Source: Agreia sp. PsM10 (GTDB lineage Bacteria > Actinomycetota > Actinomycetes > Actinomycetales > Microbacteriaceae). From it: a stretch of 64,000 nt of DNA. Both the position numbers and the translations under genes were made by a program. The notes beneath the pieces are model-generated. The model saw only the letters and a list, made by a program, of their open reading frames with translations. It had not been told where the DNA came from and did no database searches. The DNA lies in the NCBI RefSeq assembly GCF_030433855.1, contig NZ_JARUXC010000003.1, positions 62,001 to 126,000 of the forward strand, in the 5' to 3' direction. Below, one piece after another: positions 52,460 to 64,000 of the stretch (position 1 is its first letter; each line of letters begins with the position of its first letter).

Positions 52460-53887
52460 ATGAGCCCCAGCACCGTGATCAAGCCAGACCTCAGCCAGCA
52501 GATACCCACCGAACTCGGCGCGGTGCATTTCGTGGGAATCGGCGGGTCGGGCATGAGCGGCATCGCGCGGCTGATGGTCGAGGCGGGACTCCGGGTCTCC
52601 GGTTCCGACGCGAAGGAGTCGAAGGGCACTCGTGCCCTCCGCGACCTCGGCGCCACGATCAGCATCGGGCACGCCGCCGAGAACCTGGGAGATGCGGACA
52701 CGCTCGTCGTCACCAGCGCACTCTGGCCCGACAACCCGGAGTATCTCCTCGCGAAAGAGCGAGGCATTCCGGTGCTGCACCGCTCCCAGGCCCTCGCCTG
52801 GCTCGCGGGTCGCCATCGTCTCGTCGCGGTCGCGGGAGCCCACGGCAAGACCACGTCGACGGGAATGATCGTGACCGGCCTGATCGAGCTCGGCCAGAAG
52901 CCCAGCTTCGTCAACGGGGGAGTGATCTCCGCGCTCGGCACCAGCTCCGCGAGCGGAACCGGCGACATCTTCGTGCTCGAGGCCGACGAGTCCGACGGCT
53001 CCTTCCTGCTGTACGACAAGGCCGTCGCGCTCATCACCAACGTCGATCCCGACCACCTCGACCACTACGGTTCCGTGCAGGCGGTCGAAGACGCATTCGT
53101 GCGGTTCGCCGACGAGGCGTCCGAGCTCGTCGTGATCTCGGCCGACGATGCCGGCGCCGTCCGCGTCTCCGAACGACTCGACGCCCGTCGGGTGCTGACC
53201 TTCGGCGAGAGCGACGGCGCCGACGTGCGGCTGCACTCGGTCGAGACGGGCGACGTGGTCGCCTTCCAGATCAGCTACCTGGGCGAGGACTACGCGGGCA
53301 CGCTGCTCGTGCCGGGACGGCACAACGCGCTGAACGCCGCCGGCGCCTTCGCCGTACTGGTCGGCATGGGCTTCGAGGCCTCTCAGATCCTGGATGCCGT
53401 GGGCCGGTTCGGCGGAACCGGTCGCCGGTTCGAGCTGCACGACACGGTGCGGGGCGTCAGCGTCTACGACGACTATGCGCATCACCCCACCGAGGTCGCC
53501 GCGGCTCTCACGGCGGCGCGAACGGTGGTGGGAGACGGACGCATCATCGCCGTGCACCAGCCGCACCTCTACTCTCGTACACAGCTGATGGCGGGGGAGT
53601 TCGCGGAGACGCTCGAGCGCACCGCCGACTTCACGGTCGTGCTCGATGTATGCGGGGCCCGCGAAGACCCCGTTCTCGGAGTCACGGGCGCATTGGTATC
53701 CGAGCGGTTCGAGGACCCCTCCGCCGTGCGCTACATCGCCGACTGGCAGCAGGCCGCCGATTTCACGGCGTCGATCGCGCGAGAAGGCGACTACGTCGTC
53801 ACGCTGGGCTGCGGCGACGTCAACCTCATCGTGCCGCAGCTGCTCGAGGCCCTCGCCCGCGAGACCCAGGCGCCGCCCGCGGCATGA
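52460..53887 (+). CDS. murC: UDP-MurNAc--L-alanine ligase MurC
   Basis: 475 residues. [20 protein letters not shown] at the N-terminus, P-loop [69 protein letters not shown] and [10 protein letters not shown]. It adds L-Ala to UDP-MurNAc, the first peptide step. Overlaps ftsQ by four bases (ATGA). Confidence 0.96.
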   Translation: MSPSTVIKPDLSQQIPTELGAVHFVGIGGSGMSGIARLMVEAGLRVSGSDAKESKGTRALRDLGATISIGHAAENLGDADTLVVTSALWPDNPEYLLAKERGIPVLHRSQALAWLAGRHRLVAVAGAHGKTTSTGMIVTGLIELGQKPSFVNGGVISALGTSSASGTGDIFVLEADESDGSFLLYDKAVALITNVDPDHLDHYGSVQAVEDAFVRFADEASELVVISADDAGAVRVSERLDARRVLTFGESDGADVRLHSVETGDVVAFQISYLGEDYAGTLLVPGRHNALNAAGAFAVLVGMGFEASQILDAVGRFGGTGRRFELHDTVRGVSVYDDYAHHPTEVAAALTAARTVVGDGRIIAVHQPHLYSRTQLMAGEFAETLERTADFTVVLDVCGAREDPVLGVTGALVSERFEDPSAVRYIADWQQAADFTASIAREGDYVVTLGCGDVNLIVPQLLEALARETQAPPAA

Positions 53888-54999
53888 AACGACCTCCTGG
53901 CGTGACCCCGCCGCCGGCCGGGCCTCCTCCCGCCGAGACGCCGCCCGCCTCACAGGACGGGCGTTCCACCCGGCGTCCCGTGCTTCGACGTCCGAAGCGC
54001 GAGGCCGCGTCGGATGTCGACGCGATCACCGAGCCCATCGCCGTCATTCCCACCGGCGGTGCTACGCCGCCGGCCACGGACAGACCACTCCGCGACCCCC
54101 CACCGCTGCCCGAGGTATCGATCGACCCGCTCGACGAGGCGCCCGGCAGGAGCGGGGGAGGGGAGAGCGACGACGACCCCGCGTCGAAACCGTGGTGGCT
54201 CACCCGCCGCACCGACCCGACCGTCGAGTCGGAGCGCGAGGCGCAGAAGAACCTCGCCCACGCCGAGAGGCGCCGCCGCAGGTACGAGCGCGCCGAGGCC
54301 AGGCGTTTCACGCAGGCCACCCGCACTCGTCGTCGCAGATACCTGATCGCCCTCGCCGGCACCGTCGCCCTCGTGCTGCTCGTGGTGCTCACCGCCTATT
54401 CGCCCCTGCTCGCCGTGCGCACGATCACGGTGGAGGGAGCATCCCGCGTCGACCCCGCCGCGGTGTCGGCCGCTCTCGACGACCAACTGGGAAGGCCCCT
54501 GACCCTCGTGGACTTCGGCGAGGTGAAGAGCACGCTCGAGACCTTCCCGCTGATCCAGAGCTACGTCACCGAGGCCCGGCCGCCCGACACGCTTGTCATA
54601 CGGATCGTCGAGAGGCGGCCGGTGGTGACGGTCGCCGTCGACGGTGCCTTCACGCTCGTGGATGCCGCCGGCGTCGTCGTCGAGACGACCCCAGAGCGGG
54701 CCGCGGGCTACCCGATCATCGACACGGCCGCCACGCCCGTGGATTCGCCCGGTTTCGCTGCGGCGAGTTCGGTCCTCCTCGCGCTCACTCCCGAGTTCCT
54801 GGCCCAGGTCGACTCGGTGAGCGCGCCCACTCCCGATTCCGTGACCCTGGTGCTGACGAGCGGGCAGCGTGTGGTGTGGGGCAGCGCTGAGGACTCGGCC
54901 CTTAAGGCGCGCATCGTCGGGAGCATGATCTCGAATCCCGGCATCCCGAATGTCACGGAATACGACGTCTCATCGCCCGAGGCTCCGATCACCCACTGA
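53884..54999 (+). CDS. ftsQ: Division protein FtsQ/DivIB
   Basis: 371 residues. A long, Pro-rich and charged cytoplasmic N-terminus of about 150 residues ([20 protein letters not shown]) precedes the membrane segment [20 protein letters not shown]. The extracytoplasmic POTRA domain begins [20 protein letters not shown], followed by the FtsQ beta domain ([13 protein letters not shown]). It links FtsL/FtsB to the synthase at the septum. The long N-terminus is about twice that of enteric FtsQ but typical for actinobacteria. Confidence 0.93.
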   Translation: MKRPPGVTPPPAGPPPAETPPASQDGRSTRRPVLRRPKREAASDVDAITEPIAVIPTGGATPPATDRPLRDPPPLPEVSIDPLDEAPGRSGGGESDDDPASKPWWLTRRTDPTVESEREAQKNLAHAERRRRRYERAEARRFTQATRTRRRRYLIALAGTVALVLLVVLTAYSPLLAVRTITVEGASRVDPAAVSAALDDQLGRPLTLVDFGEVKSTLETFPLIQSYVTEARPPDTLVIRIVERRPVVTVAVDGAFTLVDAAGVVVETTPERAAGYPIIDTAATPVDSPGFAAASSVLLALTPEFLAQVDSVSAPTPDSVTLVLTSGQRVVWGSAEDSALKARIVGSMISNPGIPNVTEYDVSSPEAPITH

Positions 55000-55092
55000 T
55001 CGCGCACGATCCCTGTCGCCCGCGTCGCTTTCCTCCGGCAGTTCGCGACACGCGGGGCCTGTGGAGACGCAGGACAGGGCGATCCCCTTAGG

Positions 55093-55123
55093 TTCGAAAC
55101 AAGAAATGCATACTCGATATAAC
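55093..55123 (+). promoter_or_regulatory. Candidate ftsZ promoter
   Basis: TATAAC (55118-55123) with TTCGAA about 19 bases upstream, in the most A/T-rich stretch of the 168-base ftsQ-ftsZ gap. Position suits an extra ftsZ promoter. Weak evidence, and the spacing is not ideal. Confidence 0.35.
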
Positions 55124-55167
55124 TTTAAGTCTCAGCTAGAGGTTTAGGGTTCCAGCGGAGGCCGGAC

Positions 55168-56352
55168 GTGACAACCAACCAGAACTATCTCGCAGTCATC
55201 AAAGTTGTCGGAATCGGCGGCGGCGGCGTCAATGCCGTCAACCGCATGATCGAGCTCGGACTGCGCGGCGTCGAGTTCATCGCCATCAACACCGACGCCC
55301 AGGCGCTGCTGATGAGCGATGCCGATGTCAAGCTCGACGTCGGTCGTGAGCTCACGCGTGGCCTCGGCGCCGGCGCCGACCCCGAGGTGGGCCGACGAGC
55401 CGCAGAAGATCACGCGGAGGAGATCGAGGAGGCGCTGTCCGGAGCCGACATGGTCTTCGTCACCGCGGGCGAGGGCGGCGGAACCGGTACCGGTGGCGCG
55501 CCGGTCGTGGCGCGGATCGCCAAATCCATCGGCGCTCTCACGATCGGTGTCGTGACCAAGCCCTTCGGCTTCGAGGGCAAGCGTCGTGCGTCGCAGGCCG
55601 AAGACGGCGTGGCGACCCTCAAGAACGAGGTCGACACCCTCATCGTCGTTCCCAACGACCGGCTTCTCGAGATCAGCGATCGCGGCATCAGCATGCTCGA
55701 GGCGTTCTCCACCGCAGACCAGGTTCTGCTCGCCGGCGTGCAGGGCATCACCGACCTCATCACCACACCCGGGCTCATCAACCTCGACTTCGCCGACGTG
55801 AAGAGCGTCATGCAGGGCGCCGGATCCGCCCTCATGGGCATCGGCTCCTCCCGTGGCGCCGACCGTGCCATCAAGGCGGCCGAGCTCGCCGTGGCATCGC
55901 CGCTTCTGGAGGCCAGCATCGAAGGCGCCCACGGCGTGCTGCTGTCGATCCAGGGCGGATCGAACCTCGGAATCTTCGAGATCAACGACGCCGCCAAACT
56001 TGTCCAAGACGCCGTGCACCCCGAGGCCAACATCATCTTCGGTGCGGTCATCGACGACACCCTCGGCGACGAGGTGCGCGTCACGGTCATCGCCGCGGGC
56101 TTCGACGGGGGAGACGCCACCGAGCAGAGGCGGGGCAGCTTCGTCGCGTCGGCCGACGAGAAGGACCCGTACGGTCCCGGCGGAACCGCCATCTCCACCC
56201 TGGCGCCGGTCCGCCACGCCGAGGAGCCTGCAGAGACTCCGGCTCCGGCCTGGTCGCAGACGGGCGAGCACCACCTCACGGGTGCCGTCGCCTTCGATCC
56301 CGCGTCGGAGGACGACGACACCGACCTGGACGTCCCCGACTTCCTCAAGTGA
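55168..56352 (+). CDS. ftsZ: Cell division protein FtsZ
   Basis: 394 residues, GTG start at 55168 after GCGGAGGCCGGAC. Tubulin-like GTPase: [38 protein letters not shown] (signature at residues 103-110), [19 protein letters not shown], and T7-loop [20 protein letters not shown]. The C-terminal tail ends [11 protein letters not shown], the peptide that binds SepF/FtsW in actinobacteria. It polymerises into the Z ring. The next gene overlaps by four bases. Confidence 0.97.
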   Translation: MTTNQNYLAVIKVVGIGGGGVNAVNRMIELGLRGVEFIAINTDAQALLMSDADVKLDVGRELTRGLGAGADPEVGRRAAEDHAEEIEEALSGADMVFVTAGEGGGTGTGGAPVVARIAKSIGALTIGVVTKPFGFEGKRRASQAEDGVATLKNEVDTLIVVPNDRLLEISDRGISMLEAFSTADQVLLAGVQGITDLITTPGLINLDFADVKSVMQGAGSALMGIGSSRGADRAIKAAELAVASPLLEASIEGAHGVLLSIQGGSNLGIFEINDAAKLVQDAVHPEANIIFGAVIDDTLGDEVRVTVIAAGFDGGDATEQRRGSFVASADEKDPYGPGGTAISTLAPVRHAEEPAETPAPAWSQTGEHHLTGAVAFDPASEDDDTDLDVPDFLK

Positions 56353-57020
56353 CCCTCTCGTCGAGGCTCTCCGAGGTCACCGATCGGGTCGCGCAGGCCG
56401 CGGCCCGATCGGGCAGGAGCGCGTCGGATCTCACGATCATCCCCGTCACGAAGTTCCATCCCTCCGCTCTCATCCGTGAGCTGCACGGTCTCGGCGTTCG
56501 GGATGTCGCCGAGAACCGGCATCAGGAGGCGCGCGACAAGGCGGCAGAGCTCGCCGACCTCGCTGATCTGCGATGGCACTTCGTCGGGCAGCTGCAGGGC
56601 AAGAAGGCCCGCCAGGTACGTGCGTACGCCCACGTCATCCATTCCGTCGATCGGGCCTCACTGATCGACGCCCTCGCCTCAGACGAGACCGAGACGCGGG
56701 TGTTCCTCCAGGTCAACCTCACCGACGATCCCGCGCGCGGTGGAGTCGCTGCGGGCGCCCTCGACGACCTCGTCGAGCACGCCCTGGCAGCCCCGGGCAT
56801 CCGGCTCGAGGGCCTGATGGCGGTCGCGCCCATCGGAGCCGACCCCCGCGCGGCATTCGCGCACGTGCGCGAACTGTCCGATCGCATCCGGCTCGTCGCA
56901 CCCGACGCCGTCTCGCTCTCGATGGGTATGTCCGCCGATTTCGAGGAGGCCATCGCCGAAGGGGCGACACACCTACGAATTGGCACCGCAATCACGGGAA
57001 ATCGTCCGACGGACGGTTAA
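56349..57020 (+). CDS. YggS-family PLP homeostasis protein
   Basis: 223 residues, GTG start at 56349 overlapping ftsZ. Fold type III pyridoxal-phosphate protein: [20 protein letters not shown] has the PLP lysine, then [40 protein letters not shown] and [20 protein letters not shown] (the usual SMGMS motif). Homologue of ProsC/YggS, which keeps free PLP and amino-acid pools balanced. It is conserved between ftsZ and sepF in many Gram-positives. Confidence 0.93.
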   Translation: MTLSSRLSEVTDRVAQAAARSGRSASDLTIIPVTKFHPSALIRELHGLGVRDVAENRHQEARDKAAELADLADLRWHFVGQLQGKKARQVRAYAHVIHSVDRASLIDALASDETETRVFLQVNLTDDPARGGVAAGALDDLVEHALAAPGIRLEGLMAVAPIGADPRAAFAHVRELSDRIRLVAPDAVSLSMGMSADFEEAIAEGATHLRIGTAITGNRPTDG

Positions 57021-57061
57021 TCTTTCGACTAGGCACCTGAACCACATACCGGAGGAACACA

Positions 57062-57550
57062 ATGGCCAACCCGCTTCGCAAGACGATGGTGTACCTGGGC
57101 CTGGCGGACGAAGAGCTGGAGTACGAAACTCCCGCCCCCGGTCCCGTCGCCCCGGTTCCCGCTCCCCAATCCCACTCAGCTCAGACGCACGCTGCACCTG
57201 CCGCAACCCGAGCTCCGGTGACTCCGTTGCGCAAGACGCACATCCAGAAGAACGTGGCACCCACTGAAATGAACGAGATCCTCACTGTTCACCCCAAGCA
57301 GTACAAAGATGCGCAGGTCATCGCCGAGAACTTCCGCGAGGGCATTCCCGTCATCATCAACCTGTCGCAGATGACGGATGCCGACGCGCGCCGCCTCATC
57401 GACTTCGCCGGCGGCCTCTCGCAGGGTCTCTACGGCAAGATCGAGCGCGTCACGAGCAAGGTCTTCCTGCTCTCGCCGTCGCACGTCTCGGTCTCGGGCG
57501 ACACCACGACGGACACCCGTGCGGAGTCTTCCTTCTTCGTCCAGTCATAA
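57062..57550 (+). CDS. sepF: Cell division protein SepF
   Basis: 162 residues. N-terminal amphipathic region ([20 protein letters not shown]) that binds membrane, a Pro/Ala linker, then the SepF/DUF552 domain: [60 protein letters not shown] and [11 protein letters not shown]. It anchors FtsZ to the membrane, as FtsA is absent in actinobacteria. GGAGG lies before the start. Followed by yggT. Confidence 0.94.
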   Translation: MANPLRKTMVYLGLADEELEYETPAPGPVAPVPAPQSHSAQTHAAPAATRAPVTPLRKTHIQKNVAPTEMNEILTVHPKQYKDAQVIAENFREGIPVIINLSQMTDADARRLIDFAGGLSQGLYGKIERVTSKVFLLSPSHVSVSGDTTTDTRAESSFFVQS

Positions 57551-57557
57551 TTGACGA

Positions 57558-57866
57558 GTGGGTTCACTCGTCATCATCATCGCGTCAGTCGCGTATTACG
57601 CGCTGCTCGTCTACTTCTTCCTCATGTGGGGGCGCTTCGTCCTCGATCTCGTGCAGAGTTTCCAGCGATCCTGGCGTCCGGCGGGGTTCGTGCTGTTCGT
57701 GGCCGAGGTCGCGTACACGGTCACCGATCCGCCGATCAAGTTCTTCCGGCGCATCATCCCGCCTCTCAGGCTCGGCCCGGTCGCCTTCGACTTCGGCTGG
57801 AGCATCGTGATGCTGCTCGTCATCATCGCCATGTCGATCCTGAACTTCGTCAGGTATTCGGTGTAG
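57558..57866 (+). CDS. YggT-family membrane protein
   Basis: 102 residues, GTG start at 57558. Two hydrophobic blocks: VIIIASVAYYALLVYFFLMW and GWSIVMLLVIIAMSILNFVR. The YggT region has FVAEVAYTVTDPPIKFFRRI, then IPPLRLGPVAFDFGW. YggT proteins accompany sepF and wag31 and are thought to help division or membrane homeostasis. Seven bases after sepF, so the same transcript. Confidence 0.93.
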   Translation: MGSLVIIIASVAYYALLVYFFLMWGRFVLDLVQSFQRSWRPAGFVLFVAEVAYTVTDPPIKFFRRIIPPLRLGPVAFDFGWSIVMLLVIIAMSILNFVRYSV

Positions 57867-57993
57867 CTCGTTGTAGGGTGTGTCATGCACAATCGAGACA
57901 CGTGCGACGAGGGCTTTCCTGCTCAGCGCCGTGTTTATTGCTAGCGTTGGTTAGCGATATCCCGTTCGTCAAAAGTAATAAAGGTGGAAGAAC

Positions 57994-58644
57994 ATGGCGT
58001 TAACTCCAGAAGACGTTGTTAACAAGCGCTTTGCGCAGACCAAGTTCCGCGAGGGCTACGACCAGGACGAGGTCGATGACTTCCTGGACGAGGTCGTCGT
58101 AGAACTCCGTCGACTGACCCAGGAGAACGAGGAGCTTCGTGCTCAGCTCTCCTCCGGCGGATCCGCCCCTTCGGCGGCCGTCGATGCGCCCGTCGTGGCC
58201 GAGCCCGTCGCCGACGAGCCCGTCGTGGCCGACGAGGTCGTCCCCGAGCCCGTGGCCGCCGCTCCGGCTCCCGTCGCCGCTGCTCCGACCTCGGTCGAAG
58301 ACGATGCGGCCTCGACCACCAACCTGCTTCAGCTCGCGCGCCGTCTTCACGACGAGCACGTCAAAGAGGGTGCAGACAAGCGCGACGCACTCATCGCCGA
58401 GGGTCACGCGACGGCAGCACGCATCGTCGCCGAGGCCGAGACGAAGCAGCGCAACGATCTCGCCCGCCTCAACCAGGAGAAGGCCGGCATCGAGCACCGC
58501 ATCGACGAGCTGCGCTCGTTCGAGAAGGACTACCGCGTGAAGCTCAAGAGCTACATCGAGGGCCAGCTCCGCGAGCTCGACTCCTCAGGCACCGAGGGCG
58601 GATCCAAGTCCGCCGCACCGAGCTACACCGGCTTTGGAGGCTAG
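57994..58644 (+). CDS. wag31: DivIVA/Wag31 polar growth protein
   Basis: 216 residues. The N-terminal DivIVA membrane-binding domain is LTPEDVVNKRFAQTKFREGY, QDEVDDFLDEVVVELRRLTQ. An Ala/Pro/Val-rich linker with repeated (V/P)VVADEV units covers residues about 62-102, followed by a C-terminal coiled coil (ARRLHDEHVKEGADKRDALI through LKSYIEGQLRELD). It marks the cell poles and directs wall growth. An AAAGGTGGAAGAAC ribosome site precedes ATG. The 3' end overlaps lspA. Confidence 0.95.
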   Translation: MALTPEDVVNKRFAQTKFREGYDQDEVDDFLDEVVVELRRLTQENEELRAQLSSGGSAPSAAVDAPVVAEPVADEPVVADEVVPEPVAAAPAPVAAAPTSVEDDAASTTNLLQLARRLHDEHVKEGADKRDALIAEGHATAARIVAEAETKQRNDLARLNQEKAGIEHRIDELRSFEKDYRVKLKSYIEGQLRELDSSGTEGGSKSAAPSYTGFGG

Positions 58645-59209
58645 GACTGCCGCGAAGGCCAGTCCCAGGGTCCTGATCGTCCTGGTTCTCGTTGCAATCG
58701 CTGCGTTAATCCTCGATCAAGGCTCCAAGTACCTCGTTGTCACAACGCTGAAACCGGATGAGGTCGTCCCAGTTCTGGGCGACCTCCTCCAGTTCCAGTT
58801 CGTCAAGAACCCGGGCGCTGCCTTCTCCATCGGCAACGCCTACACCTGGATCTTCTCGATCCTCGCCTCTGCGGTCACCGTCTTCATCGTCTGGTTCGCA
58901 CGGCGCATCCGCTCTCTCGGCTGGGCCATCGTGTTCGGCCTGCTGCTCGGGGGAGTGCTCGGCAATCTGACCGACCGTCTGTTCCGCGAGCCGGGCTTCG
59001 GAATCGGCCATGTCGTCGACTTCCTCCGCATCCCCCTGCTGCCCGCGATCTTCAACATCGCCGATACGGCGATCGTCGTCAGCATGGGACTCTTCCTCAT
59101 CCTCACCCTTCGCGGGGTGGGCCTCGACGGGTCCCGTCCCGCTCGCTCCGGCGAAGAGGACGCCGAGCTCGAGGAGTCGCCCGCGACTCGAGCCGGCGAG
59201 AACTCCTGA
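58634..59209 (+). CDS. lspA: Lipoprotein signal peptidase (signal peptidase II)
   Basis: 191 residues, taken from the TTG at 58634 inside the end of wag31; no better start in frame is seen. Four membrane helices, with the catalytic Asp residues in [20 protein letters not shown] (NxxDR) and [16 protein letters not shown] (NxAD). [20 protein letters not shown] and [10 protein letters not shown] are also conserved. It removes signal peptides from lipoproteins such as the binding protein at 1033. Overlaps rluD by one base (TGATG). Confidence 0.92.
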   Translation: MEARTAAKASPRVLIVLVLVAIAALILDQGSKYLVVTTLKPDEVVPVLGDLLQFQFVKNPGAAFSIGNAYTWIFSILASAVTVFIVWFARRIRSLGWAIVFGLLLGGVLGNLTDRLFREPGFGIGHVVDFLRIPLLPAIFNIADTAIVVSMGLFLILTLRGVGLDGSRPARSGEEDAELEESPATRAGENS

Positions 59210-60132
59210 TGGCGGAGAGCCGTTCCTTCCCGGTTCCGGACGGCCTCGACGGCTCCCGGGTCGACGCGGCACTGGCGAAGATGCTCGGATTCTCGCGCAC
59301 CTTCGCGGCTGAGATCCTCGACGCAGGCGGAGTGACCGTCGATGGCGCACCCGTCGGCAAGTCCGACCGTCTGCGGGCCGACTCGTGGCTCGAGGTCACG
59401 TGGAGCCCGAAGACCGAGGTGCAGATCGTTCCGATCGACGTGCCCGACCTCGGCATCGTCTACGACGACGATGACATCGTGGTGATCGACAAGCCGGTCG
59501 GCGTCGCCGCCCACCCGTCCGTCGGCTGGACCGGACCGACCGTTCTCGGCGCGCTTGCGGGTGCAGGCTTCCGCATCTCCACGAGCGGCGCATCCGAGCG
59601 CGCGGGCATCGTCCATCGCCTCGACGCCGGCACGAGCGGCCTGATGGTCGTCGCGAAGAGCGAAGACGCCTACACCTGGCTGAAGAAGGCCTTCCACGAC
59701 CGAGAGGTCGACAAGATCTACCACGCCGTCGTGCAGGGCCATCCCGACCCGCTTGCGGGCACGATCGACGCTCCCATCGGGCGCCACCCGCGCTCCGATT
59801 GGAAGTTCGCGGTGACCGCGGCCGGCAAGCCGAGTGTCACCCACTACGAGACCCTCGAGGCCTTCCCGTCGGCGTCGCTTCTCGAGGTCCACCTCGAGAC
59901 CGGCCGCACTCACCAGATCCGCGTGCACATGGCCGCGCAACGGCATCCGTGCGTCGGCGACTCCATGTACGGCGCCGATCCGACGATCTCGGCACGTCTC
60001 GGGCTGACACGCCAGTGGCTTCACGCCAAGCGGCTCGGATTCGTGCATCCGAGAACCCGCGAGTACGTCTCGTTCGAGTCGGAGTATCCGCTCGATCTGC
60101 AGCACGCGCTCGACATTCTCCGAGCCGACTGA
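59209..60132 (+). CDS. RluD-family 23S rRNA pseudouridine synthase
   Basis: 307 residues. An S4 domain (residues 10-75: [20 protein letters not shown]), then the synthase with [20 protein letters not shown] and the catalytic Asp in [30 protein letters not shown] (conserved Arg) follows. It isomerises uridines in helix 69 or a similar rRNA region. lspA-rluD gene pairs are common in many bacteria; here they overlap. Confidence 0.92.
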   Translation: MAESRSFPVPDGLDGSRVDAALAKMLGFSRTFAAEILDAGGVTVDGAPVGKSDRLRADSWLEVTWSPKTEVQIVPIDVPDLGIVYDDDDIVVIDKPVGVAAHPSVGWTGPTVLGALAGAGFRISTSGASERAGIVHRLDAGTSGLMVVAKSEDAYTWLKKAFHDREVDKIYHAVVQGHPDPLAGTIDAPIGRHPRSDWKFAVTAAGKPSVTHYETLEAFPSASLLEVHLETGRTHQIRVHMAAQRHPCVGDSMYGADPTISARLGLTRQWLHAKRLGFVHPRTREYVSFESEYPLDLQHALDILRAD

Positions 60133-60197
60133 GGCCCTTCGCCGGGGGAGCCGTCGTAAACTTGAGTCCTCTCACCCAGCTGTAGTCGGAGTTATCT

Positions 60198-63716
<3,519 letters not shown>

Positions 63717-63719
63717 CGG

Positions 63720-64000
63720 CTAGGCGTGGTCGCCGAGCAGCCGGTAGGAGCGCTCGTGATACAGCAGGGCCTCGTCGTCGTCGCCGAGGCCGCCCTGCTC
63801 GATCTGAACGGCGACGACCGCGTTGTTGTGCAGCGGCATGCGCCCGATGATCCGGCCGACCATCCACGCGGTCACGTCCTTGAGCACGGGCAGGCCGTGC
63901 GGCCCCCGGTGCCAGTGGTCGCCCGCGAATCGCAGCGAGTGATCGCCCGACATGATCTCCGCCACCGGACGGTTACGCGAACCGAGCATGTGGATGGCGA
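63720..64000 (-). CDS. Flavin reductase-like protein, 3' part (truncated by window)
   Basis: C-terminal 92 or so residues; the reading frame stays open past position 64000 and the start lies outside. The frame begins AIHMLGSRNRPVAEIMSGDH. Other features: RFAGDHWHRGPHGLPVLKDV, TAWMVGRIIGRMPLHNNAVV and LLYHERSYRLLGDHA, which match the FMN-binding split-barrel flavin reductases (HpaC-like). The GDH and LLYH elements are typical. It probably supplies reduced flavin to a monooxygenase. Name is limited to the domain because half of it is missing. Confidence 0.75.
   Translation of the reverse strand, partial: AIHMLGSRNRPVAEIMSGDHSLRFAGDHWHRGPHGLPVLKDVTAWMVGRIIGRMPLHNNAVVAVQIEQGGLGDDDEALLYHERSYRLLGDHA

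Overview
The window is ordinary chromosomal DNA from a high-GC Gram-positive actinobacterium. The best fit is the family Microbacteriaceae. Evidence: very GC-rich codon third positions, frequent GTG/TTG starts, 4-base stop/start overlaps, -10 boxes six bases before start codons (leaderless-type promoters), a complete actinobacterial division/cell-wall cluster (mraZ to wag31), a GarA/FtsR pair, a PknL-type kinase next to an Rv2175c-like protein, and a LAxTG-type wall anchor. The family assignment is inference from gene content, not a database match. I saw no tRNA, rRNA, CRISPR array, transposase, integrase or prophage gene.

Layout. 1-5.8 kb: glycine betaine/proline ABC transporter (permease and binding lipoprotein; the ATPase is presumably just upstream), then a DNA-repair pair made of a LigD-type polymerase and a separate ATP-dependent DNA ligase, with a wall-anchored M28 aminopeptidase between them. 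5.9-13 kb: small conserved proteins, a secreted transglycosylase, an ArsR regulator overlapping a secreted GH5 cellulase with a C-terminal CBM2-like module, and a 959-residue LuxR/AAA regulator. 13-21 kb: DUF3105-DUF305 operon behind a perfect palindrome, pnuC-nadR (NAD salvage) behind another palindrome, an MscS channel, HdeD, a zinc alcohol dehydrogenase, a J-domain/NERD-like protein and an S4 protein. 21-25.7 kb: alkB with a LexA-like box, an FMN reductase, DUF1653, a Nudix/NYN-like fusion, then garA, ftsR and a second MerR regulator. 25.7-40.3 kb: ParA-like ATPase, pyruvate carboxylase, peptide deformylase, acyl-CoA ligase, ROK glucokinase, acyltransferase, class II DAHP synthase, PASTA kinase, LysM protein, Rv2175c-like protein, polyprenyl synthetase and DUF3040.

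40.5-60.1 kb is the dcw cluster: mraZ, rsmH, ftsL-like, ftsI, murE, murF, mraY, murD, ftsW, murG, murC, ftsQ, ftsZ, yggS, sepF, yggT, wag31, lspA, rluD. It is nearly all one strand with many 4-base overlaps. 60.2-63.7 kb holds dnaE, and the window ends in a truncated flavin reductase on the minus strand.

The central theme is envelope growth and division: lipid II synthesis (Mur/MraY/MurG), septal synthesis (FtsW/FtsI/FtsQ/FtsL), the Z ring and its anchor (FtsZ/SepF), and polar growth (Wag31). Around it sit Ser/Thr-phosphorylation components and central-metabolism genes. I found no clear unknown defence or mobile system. The best leads are regulatory and structural: 10-bp-phased GTGG arrays in both orientations before mraZ, a tandem repeat read in two frames at the murD/ftsW overlap, two perfect 14-bp palindromes before small operons, a NadR with no Walker A lysine, and a J-domain/NERD-like protein with an altered catalytic motif.
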